Shown here: piece after piece, positions 12,041-18,990 of the stretch | How the letters are laid out: every line of letters begins with the position of its first letter | Numbering within the stretch: the stretch's first letter is position 1 | DNA from: Eutreptiella sp. 'Long Island Sound 2002' | Taxonomy: Eukaryota > Euglenozoa > Euglenophyceae > Eutreptiales > Eutreptiaceae | Assembly: GCA_964036045.1 (NCBI GenBank) | Contig: OZ038378.1 | Location: 147,427,611 to 147,491,610 of the forward strand | Direction of reading: 5' to 3' | Length of the DNA stretch: 64,000 bases | Made by a program: the position numbers and the translations under genes | Notes under the pieces: model-generated | The model's input: the letters and a program-made list of their open reading frames with translations, nothing else | Told to the model about the DNA's origin: nothing | The model's database searches: none

Positions 12041-13408
12041 AAACCGCAGGGGACCCACCCCCCCACGCCCCACCACCCTACAACTATGCCCGTACATGGT
12101 GGCAGCCCGCCTCATGACGCTGCTGTGGCCGGGCCCAGACACCCTCACCCAAAACTACCCCCACCTCACAGAGGAGGACATGCCCGGCATCCAGCGATGC
12201 TTCTTCCAGACCCTCGACTACCTCCAGCAAACACACCCGCACGTCCTGGAGCAGATATGGCCACCCCCCGGGTAACCCACGTGCCCGCGCAGCCGAGACA
12301 ACGCCGCCACGCCAGCACCAGCACGCACGGATCACCAGGGAAAACGCGCGCACACGCCCGGTGCCCGAACCTGCACCCTCGTTCTCGCTACTTACAGGAC
12401 CCAGCATCATACGCCCGCCCCCGAAGCCCAGGACCCTCCGCCGTCTCCCACAGCCCTCTCCTCCGCCTCCGACTCCACAACCTCCACCACCACGACCACC
12501 TCATCCACCACCACCACCACGTCCTCATCCAGCACTCCACCCCCCAGGCCGCGGGGGACACCTCCCAAACGGGCCCCCAAACCCGCCCCCACCGCGAGCA
12601 GCCCCGCCGCCGCCAAGGCCCACGCCCCGACGAAGCCCACACCCACGACTCAGCCGAAACCCAAGACCGCCGCCAAACAGCCACCCAAACCCGGCAGCAC
12701 GCCACGACCGCAACCCGCAGCCAAGCCCAAACCCAAGTCCAAACCCGGCGCCACGACGGCAGCGCGAGCCCGGCCCCCCGAGGACGTCCTCTATGACATC
12801 CGGCCCCAGCCGTCCCAGGCCCGAAGGCAGCAGCGCCCAGCGCGGCGCCCCCCCACCGTCACCGACGCCACCGCCACCACCTTCATGGCGGAGCGCGCCG
12901 CGGCCGAAGCACGACGCACCTCGTCCCGCCACCTTTCAAAGCCCGCACCCCAGGCCCACGGACCGCTCCCGACCAAGCCAGAACGACGCCAGGGTCCGCC
13001 AGCAGCGTCCCCGCCCCCCTACCAACCCTCGATGACAGCCCACATACAACGCATGCCCCACTACCGCCGCCGCCGCGAGTCCCCGCCCAACCCCGAGGCG
13101 GAGACCGTACGCGCACACCCGCGGGTCCACATCCGCGTGTGCCCCCACTCCCCACGCACCCCCACGGAACAGGACTACGAGGAATCCCCCAGGCCCGCCA
13201 CCGCCACCGGTCCCCACGACCCCGTCACACCCACCCACGCCCACTCCTCCGCCCAAGACCGCAGGCCCGCCCAGGAACAGTGGTGGCAGCGCTGGACCCA
13301 CACGCAGCTCTGGGAGCTGCGAAAGTGGGCCCGGGGAGAGCCCTCCCTCGAGGGCCTGGTCCATCGGCCCCGCAAGGGGTCGGTGGAGAACTGCCGCCTC
13401 CGGCCGGC
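12041..13408 (+). CDS. Unrecognised protein, segment 2 (helical, Ser/Thr-rich, basic and Trp-rich regions)
   Basis: This continues segment 1 in the next frame (codons starting at multiples of three). In order it encodes a helical-looking stretch (12,090-12,265, with MVAARLMTLLW and MPGIQRCFFQTLDYLQQ), an in-frame TAA at 12,273-12,275, a Ser/Thr run (about 12,460-12,535), a Lys/Pro/Ala-rich basic region (about 12,545-12,770), a short acidic-aromatic motif EDVLYDI near 12,780, an Arg-rich patch (HYRRRRES, about 13,060-13,082) and a Trp-rich helix-like segment, EQWWQRWTHTQLWELRKW, at 13,275-13,328. Apart from the TAA the frame is open throughout. Varied composition with D, E, W and Y between the low-complexity runs argues for real coding. 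The basic regions suggest nucleic-acid binding or nuclear location, which is inference only. Confidence 0.6.
12272..12397 (+). other. Candidate 126-nt intron spanning the only in-frame stop
   Basis: A donor-like CGG|GTAACC lies at 12,272. A pyrimidine-rich tract ending in CTACTTACAG supplies an acceptor with AG at 12,396-12,397. Removing these 126 nt (42 x 3) deletes the TAA at 12,273-12,275 and rejoins the same frame on both sides. The donor is weaker than consensus (GTAACC rather than GTAAGT). The 42 codons inside are otherwise open, so a nonsense mutation or stop-codon readthrough are alternatives. A second acceptor-like CTCCCACAG ends at 12,453, but its use would not keep the frame. Confidence 0.4.
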
Positions 13409-13416
13409 GGGGGGGG
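13409..13416 (+). other. G8 run at the second +1 frame change
   Basis: Segment 2 coding character (ending near VENCRLRPAGG) passes into the frame one base later (resuming near WMPQAAWEAMLADAL) exactly at a run of eight G. The direction is the same as at the C8 run upstream: one base too many in each case. A seven-base run would keep a single frame. A homopolymer length error or a genuine indel are the main explanations. Confidence 0.65.
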
Positions 13417-13731
13417 TGGATGCCGCAGGCCGCATGGGAAGCCATGCTGGCCGATGCGCTCCACCCCCTGGGAGTCCACCCCCGCAACCTCCCCGCGCCC
13501 CAGGACCACCCGTATGTCCTCAGGCGCCTGCGGGAGACCCTCCAGGAAACGCAGCGACACGGCATCCGCCTGTGGGACATCACCCAAAGCCCAGCCCCGC
13601 ACAAACACACCCCCTCACCACCCCACAAGCGTCGGCGCACCGACACCGGCGACACCCACAGCACCCCAGGAGCCCTGCGCGCCACACAACACGACGCGCC
13701 TGACCCCCCGGCCAGCGGCGCCGCCATCTAA
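13417..13731 (+). CDS. Unrecognised protein, segment 3 (C-terminus)
   Basis: This third frame continues from the G8 run to a TAA at 13,729-13,731, about 104 codons. It begins with an alternation of Ala, Leu, Trp and charged residues (MPQAAWEAMLADAL, then VLRRLRETLQETQRHGIRLW) that looks alpha-helical. It ends with a Pro/Thr/His-rich tail containing KRRR at 13,627-13,638, a possible nuclear-localisation patch. An internal ATG at 13,420 exists, but the helix continues naturally from segment 2, so I treat this as the C-terminus of the same protein rather than a separate gene. The full set of segments would encode roughly 1,150-1,200 residues. Family and function are unknown. Confidence 0.55.
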   Translation, partial: WMPQAAWEAMLADALHPLGVHPRNLPAPQDHPYVLRRLRETLQETQRHGIRLWDITQSPAPHKHTPSPPHKRRRTDTGDTHSTPGALRATQHDAPDPPASGAAI

Positions 13732-14218
13732 CCCCGTTACCCAGCAAACCACCACCACGGGGCGCCACGCCAGGCCCCGCCCAGAAGTCACCAAACGAAC
13801 CGGACGCCGAAGGAAGCCAACGCACACGACAACGAGCACCACTACGCCCAAAGGCACCGAACCCAGGCCCGCTACCGTCGCAACCGCCTAACCGAGCCAG
13901 AACCCAAGCACAAATCAAACCCGAGCCACACCCCGAAACCGCTAACCCTTGACTCCTAACCAAGCCCGCCGAGGGAACAACGTAACCACAGCCCACACCC
14001 ACAGCCCACACAGCCGCCTAACCAGCCAGCTCCAGAAGCAAAGAGACACCTCACCAAACCCACCCTGCCCCAAGCCCGTGTACATCAGGACGCGCGAGCC
14101 GCACCCCTGGGGCGCGACCGCCGCCACAGCACCGACGACACACGCCAGAGGACACAACGCTATTGCACCGCCGCACCAGCTTCCCATGCTTGTGCCTGCA
14201 GTGTACGCGCGCCCCTGT
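13732..14218. other. Downstream flank of the gene; no further gene seen
   Basis: This C/A-rich, CpG-containing sequence follows the gene's stop codon. All three + frames contain stops, and the frames that remain open on either strand look like products of base composition (Thr/Pro/His on +, Gly/Trp/Val on -). No AATAAA-type polyadenylation signal, tRNA or strong secondary structure was found by eye. It would be 3' untranslated sequence if the upstream gene is transcribed. Confidence 0.5.
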
Positions 14219-14290
14219 ATTTCTCTTTTTTGTTTTTTGTTTTTTTCCCACAAAAAAAAAACAAGTAAAAAAAAATCGAAAATTAGGGGG
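14219..14290. other. T-rich then A-rich tract, potential hairpin
   Basis: A T-dominated stretch (about 14,219-14,247, including TTTTTTGTTTTTTG) is followed after CCCAC by an A-dominated stretch (about 14,251-14,290, including A10 and A9 runs). The two halves can pair to form an AT hairpin. It is strikingly different from the GC-rich surroundings. It could be a terminator-like or polyadenylation-linked element, a boundary between fused pieces, or simply a low-complexity tract. Confidence 0.55.
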
Positions 14291-14341
14291 GGAGGAAGAG
14301 GGACACAACCACCCATGGCACACGCGCACCGCACACAGCAC

Positions 14342-14520
14342 GCACACCGGTGAACAGGAGCCCAGTGGCCGTGGACACCGCACATGCGACACAACACACC
14401 GAGCGAGCACACCGGTGAACAGGAGCCAGCCGGCCCAGGACACCGCAGACGCACCACAGCAAACCGCGCGGGCACACCGGTGAACAGGAGCCCAGCGGCC
14501 TAGGACACTGCACACACGTA
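14342..14520. repeat. 65-bp tandem repeat, 2.7 copies, with palindrome CACCGGTG
   Basis: GCACACCGGTGAACAGGAG begins at 14,342, 14,407 and 14,472, giving an exact 65-bp spacing. Each copy continues with a related GCC(C)AG-GGCC-GGACAC segment and then a more variable stretch, and the third copy is partial. The 8-bp palindrome CACCGGTG falls at 14,345, 14,410 and 14,475. Evenly spaced palindromes inside a downstream or upstream control region are typical of repeated protein-binding sites, but no known site is identified. Confidence 0.85.
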
Positions 14521-15076
14521 GGGCGGCCGAGGGACAGGAAAGAACCAATACCCCATGGGTCGGACGCACTGGGGCGACCCAGCCGGCCCACCGGGCCACT
14601 GGCAGGAGCGGTACTCCAAGGCCACTGGTCCGAGCCCAGCCAGGCTGCATCGGGGACCATGGCAAACGTCACCCGGAGCCATGGAAGCAACCGGTGACAG
14701 GCGAGCCGGTACACAGTCCAGGAGGGGGTCACCTGCCAAGCAGAGTGGCCCCGCGACCCAAGCCACAAGGGTGAGGCGAACGTACCGTAGACAAGCGGGA
14801 GCAATACCCCTTGTGGTGAGAGATACTCCACACGGCTGGGCAGCCCCCCAGAGCTGCCGCCCAAAGGAGGGGGCATGTGGCCCTACCCATGGACACATGT
14901 GGGGACACCCTCCCACCTGGGACACATGGACCGGGTGGCCGCGACAATGCCTTCCCAAGCACATGCGGGAGCGGCTCAAGAGGCACCTGACATAGGGCAG
15001 TGGGAGGGACAGGACGTCCCCTTGGTAAGACCTTCTTCCTGCAATGTCAAAGGAGGCATCCCGAGCTCCCGAAGAT
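14521..15076. other. Unassigned unique sequence at the 3' part of the insert
   Basis: No gene can be supported. A 146-codon frame on + (14,555-14,995) and frames of similar length on the other strand overlap each other, and none has convincing domain-like composition. The stretch has several short CATGG or ACATG-containing near-repeats (for example 14,880-14,970) and a balanced composition compared with the C/A-rich gene. It may be 3' untranslated or regulatory sequence of the inserted element. Confidence 0.45.
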
Positions 15077-15092
15077 ACCTACCTACCTACCT
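15077..15092 (+). repeat. (ACCT)4 tail at the right end of the insert
   Basis: Four ACCT units directly abut the second copy of the target string and overlap it by CT. A short simple-sequence tail immediately before a target duplication, in the sense direction of the gene, is what some non-LTR retrotransposons leave at their 3' ends. A tract this short could also be coincidental. Confidence 0.6.
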
Positions 15093-15103
15093 GGGTCCCC
15101 TCC
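15091..15103. repeat. Right copy of probable target-site duplication
   Basis: CTGGGTCCCCTCC repeats 10,123-10,135 exactly and is followed directly by CTGAGGGTTCT, the continuation of a normal 26-bp unit. Because the left copy is preceded by normal array and the right copy is followed by normal array, the two junctions are consistent with a single insertion event. Confidence 0.7.
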
Positions 15104-16840
15104 CTGAGGGTTCTCCTTGAGTCCCCTCCCTGAGGGTTCTCCTTGAGTCCCCTCCCTGAGGGTTCTCACTGAGTCATGTCCCTGAGGGTTCTCATTGAGT
15201 CCCCTCCTTGAGGGTTCTCACTAAGTCCCCTCCCTGAGGGTTGTCAGTGAGTCCCCTCCCTGAGGGTTCTCCTTGAGTCCCCTCCCTGAGGGTTCTCACT
15301 GAGTCCCCTCCCTGAGGGTTCTCAGTGAGTCTCCTCCCTAAGGGTTCTCACTGAGTCCCCTCCCAGAGGGTTCTCACTGAGTCCCCTCCCTGAGGGTTCT
15401 CCTTGAGTCCCCTCCCTGAGGGTTCTCACTGAGTCCCCTCCCTGAGGGTTCTCAGTGAGTCCCCTCCCTGAGGGTTCTCACTCAGTCCCCTCCCTGAGGG
15501 TTCTCCTTGAGTCCCGTCCCTGAGGGTTCTCAGTGAGTCCCCTCCCTGAGGGTTCTCACTGAGTCCCCTCCCTGAGGGTTCTCCTTGAGTCCCCTCCCTG
15601 AGGGTTTCCACTGACTCCCCTCCCTGAGGGTTCTCATTGAGTCATGTCCCTGAGGGTTCTCATTGAGTCCCCTCCCTGAGGGTTCTCACTGAGTCCCCTC
15701 CCTGAGGGTTCTCCGTGAGTCCCCTCCCTGAGGGTTCTCCTTGAGTCCCCTCCCTGAGGGTTCTCACTGACTCCCCTCCCTGAGGGTTCTCAGTGAGTCC
15801 CCTCCCTGAGGGTTCTCAGTGAGTCCCCTCCCTCAGGGTTGTCAGGGAGTCCTTTCCCTGAGGGTTCTCACTGAGTCCCCTCCCTCAGGGTTCTCCTTGA
15901 GTCCCCTCCCTGAGGGTTCTCACTGAGTCCCCTCCCTGAGGGTTCTCCTTGAGTCCCCTCCCTAAGGGTTCTCACTGAGTTCCCTTCCCGAGGGTTCTCA
16001 GTGAGTCCCCTCCCTGAGGGTTCTCACTGAGTCCCCTCCCTGAGGGTTCTCCTTGAGTCCCCTCCCTGAGGGTTCTCTTGAGTCCCCTCCCTGAGGGTTC
16101 TCACTGAGTCCCCTCCCTGAGGGTTCTCACTGAGTCCCCTCCCTCAGGGTTCTTACTGAGTCCCCTCCCAGAGGGTTCTCCTTGAGTCCCCGCCTTGAGG
16201 GTTCTCACTGAGTCCCCTCCCAGAGGGTTCTCCTTGAGTCCCCTCCCTGAGGGTTCTCACTGAGTCCCCTCCCTGAGGGTTCTCACTGAGTCCCCTCCTT
16301 GAGGGTTCTCCTTGAGTCCCCTCTCTGAGGGTTCTCACTGAGTCCCCTCCCTGAGGGTTCTCACTGAGTCTCCTCCCTGAGGGTTCTCACTGAGTCCCCT
16401 CCCTGAGGGTTCTCACTGAGTCCCCCCCTCCTTGAGGGTTCTCACTGAGTCCCCTCCCTGAGGGTTCTCACTGAGTCCCCTCCCTGAGGGTTCTCACTGA
16501 GTCCCCTCCCTGAGGGTTGTCGGTGAGTCCCCTCCCTGAGTGTTCTCACTGAGTCCCCTCCCTGAGCGTTCTCACTGAGTCCCCTCCCTGAGGGTTCTCA
16601 GTGAGTCACCTCCCTGAGGGTTCTCACCGAGTCCCCTCCCTGAGGGTTCTCCTTGAGTCCCCTCCCTGAGGGTACTCACTGAGTTCCCTCCCTGAGCGTT
16701 CTCAGTGACTCCCCTCGCTGAGGGTTCTCACTGAGTCCCCTCCCTCAGGGTTCTCACTGGGTCCCCTCCCTCAGGGTTCTCACTCAGTCCCCTCCCTGAG
16801 GGTTCTCACTGAGTACCCTCCCTGAGGGTTCTCAGTGAGT

Positions 16841-18240
16841 CCCCTCCCTGAGGCTGCTCACTGAGTCCCCGCCCTGAGGGTTCTCACTGAGTCTGCTCCC
16901 TGAGGGTGCTCACTGAGTCCCCGCCCTGAGGGTTCTCACTGAGTCCCCTCCCAGAGGGTTCTTCTTGAATCCCCTCTCTGAGGGTTCTCACTGAGTCCCC
17001 TCCCTGAGGGTTCTCCCTGACTCCCCTCCCTGAGGGTTCTCACTGAGTTCCCTCCCTGGGGGTTCTCACTGAGTCCCCTCCCTGAGGGTTCTCACCGAGT
17101 CCCCGCCTTGAGGGTTCTCACTGAGTCCCCTCCCTGAGGGTTCTCACTGAGTCCCCTCCCTGAGGGTTCTCACTGAGTCTCCTCCCTGAGGGTTCTCACC
17201 GAGTGCCCTCCCTGAGGGTTCTCACTGACTCCCCTCCCTGAGTGTTCTCACTGAGTCCTCTCCCTCAGGGTTCTCACCGAGTCCCCTCCCAGAGGGTTCT
17301 CACTGGGTCCCCTCCCTGAGGGTTCTCACTGAGTCCCCTCCCTGAGGGTTCTGACTTAGTTCCCTCCCTGAGGGTTCTCACTGAGTCCCCTCCCTGAGGG
17401 TTCTCACTCAGTCCCCGCCCTGAGGGTTCTCACTGAGTCCCCTCCCAGAGCGTTCTCCTTGAGTCCCCTCCCTGAGGGTTCTCACTGAGTCCCCTCCCTG
17501 AGCGTGCTCACTGAGTCCCCGCCCTGAGGGTTCTCACTGAGTCCCCTCCCTGAGGGTTCTCAGTGAGTGCCCTCCCTGAGGCTGCTCACTGAGTCCCCGC
17601 CCTGAGGGTTCTCACTGAGTCTGCTCCCTGAGGGTGCTCACTGAGTCCCCGCCCTGAGGGTTCTCACTGAGTCCCCTCCCAGAGGGTTCTCCTTGAGTCC
17701 CCTCTCTGAGGGTTCTCACTGAGTCCCCTCCCTGAGGGTTCTCACTGACTCCCCTCCCTGAGGGTTCTCACTGAGTTCCCTCCCTGAGGGTTCTCACTGA
17801 GTCCCCTCCCTGAGGGTTCTCACTGAGTCCCCGCCTTGAGGGTTCTCACTGAGTCCCCTCCCTGAGGGTTCTCACTGAGTCCCCTCCCTGAGGGTTCTCA
17901 CTGAGTGCCCTCCCTGAGGGTTCTCACTGACTCCCCTCCCTGAGTGTTCTCACTGAGTCCCCTCCCTCAGGGTTCTCACTGAGTCCCCTCCCAGAGGGTT
18001 CTCACTGGGTCCCCTCCCTGAGGGTTCTCACTGAGTCCCCTCCCTGAGGGTTCTGACTGAGTTCCCTCCTTGAGGGTTCTCACTGAGTCCCCTCCCTGAG
18101 GGTTCTCACTCAGTCCCCGCCCTGAGGGTTCTCACTGAGTCCCCTCCCAGAGCGTTCTCCTTGAGTCCCCTCCCTGAGGGTTCTCACTGAGTCCCCTCCC
18201 TGAGCGTGCTCACTGAGTCCCCGCCCTGAGGGTTCTCACT
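16841..18240. repeat. Higher-order repeat pair, 702-728-bp offset
   Basis: AGGCTGCTCACTGAG at 16,851 recurs at 17,579 (728 bp, 28 units). The later signatures GGGTCCCC after CCCAGAGG (17,305 and 18,007) and GAGCGTTCTCCTTGAG (about 17,449 and 18,151) recur at 702 bp (27 units), so one unit was lost or gained between the copies. Shared rare variants include GAGTCTGCTCCC and TTCTGACT-AGTTCCC. Confidence 0.8.
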
Positions 18241-18833
18241 GAGTCCCCTCTCAGAGAGTTCTCCTTGAGTCCCCTCTCTGAGGGTTCTCACTGAATCCCC
18301 TCCCTGAGGGTGCTCACTGAGTCCCCGCCCTGAGGGTTCTCACTGAGTCCCCTCCCTGAGGGTTGTCAGTGAGTCCCCTCCCTGAGGGTTCTCACTGAGT
18401 TCCCGCCCTGAGGGTTCTCACTGAGTCCCCTCCCAGAGGGTTCTCCTTGAGTCCCCCCCCGGGGGGTTCTCACTGAGTCCCCTCCCTGAGCGTGCTCACT
18501 GAGTCCCCGCCCTGAGGGTTCTCACTGAGTCCCCTCCCTGAGGGTTCTCACTGACTCCCCTCCCTGAGGGTTCTCACTGAGTTCCCTCCCTGAGGGTTCT
18601 CAGTGAGTCCCCTCCCTGAGGGTTCTCACAGAGTCCCCGCCCTAAGGGTTCTCACTGAGTCCCCTCCCTGAGGGTTCTCACTGAGTCCCCTCCCTGAGGG
18701 TTCGCAGTTAGTCCCCTCCCTGAGGGTTCTCACTGAGTCCCCTCCCTGAGTGTTCTCACTGAGTCCTTCTCACTGAGTCCCCTCCCTGAGGGTACTCAGT
18801 GAGTCCCCTCCCTGAGGGTTCTCACTGAGTCCC

Positions 18834-18990
18834 CTCCCTGAGCGTTCTCACTGAGTCCCCTCCCTCAAGGTTCTCACTGAGTCCCCTCCCAGAGGGTTCT
18901 CACTGGGTCCCCTCCCTGAGCGTTCTCACTGAGTCCCCTCCCTCAAGGTTCTCACTGAGTCCCCTCCCAGAGGGTTCTCACTGGGTCCCC
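18834..18990. repeat. Three-unit (78-bp) local duplication
   Basis: The run GAGCGTTCTC, CCCTCAAGGTTCTC, CCCAGAGGGTTCTC, GGGTCCCC occurs twice in direct succession, offset by 78 bp. This is the smallest higher-order step seen and shows that duplication also acts on blocks of a few units. Confidence 0.75.

Larger units (their letters stand above)
10136..15090 (+). mobile_element. 4,955-bp insertion in the satellite array, mobile-element candidate
   Basis: This is the only non-satellite sequence in the window. It starts abruptly after CTGGGTCCCCTCC and ends just before a second copy of that string. Excising 4,968 bp (block plus one copy) rejoins the array in perfect 26-bp phase, which implies insertion into an existing array with an 11-13-bp target duplication. 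A short (ACCT)4 tail lies at the right end and there are no visible terminal inverted repeats or long terminal repeats. The main reading frame is open at the left junction, as in a 5'-truncated copy. The block is rich in C and A, poor in T on the + strand, and rich in CpG, unlike the array. No recognisable transposase or polymerase is present, so the class is unknown. A non-autonomous or truncated retro-insertion, or an integrated foreign fragment, are both possible. Confidence 0.65.

Noticed and set aside
12361-13035. 224-codon + frame rich in proline
   Set aside because: It is Pro/Arg monotony produced by the C-rich DNA. The overlapping frame at multiples of three has the ordered Ser/Thr, basic and mixed regions.
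10094-13155. Long minus-strand frames opposite the gene (for example 11,192-12,148)
   Set aside because: They encode Gly/Val/Trp/Arg-rich strings that mirror the C-rich + strand, where stops are rare on both strands. The + frames have the varied composition expected of protein.
14051-14995. Several 80-200-codon frames on both strands in the 3' part of the insert
   Set aside because: They overlap each other on both strands, cross the AT tract and the 65-bp repeats, and show no domain-like features. They are more likely chance frames.
10136-15090. LTR retrotransposon or provirus
   Set aside because: No direct terminal repeats, primer-binding site, polypurine tract, protease, reverse transcriptase or integrase motifs are visible, and the target duplication is longer than the usual 4-6 bp. 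A gag-like nature of the protein cannot be excluded, but nothing positively supports it.
10136-15090. DNA transposon with terminal inverted repeats
   Set aside because: The first bases (ACGCATCCCC) and the last bases ((ACCT)n) are not inverted copies, and no transposase signature is seen.
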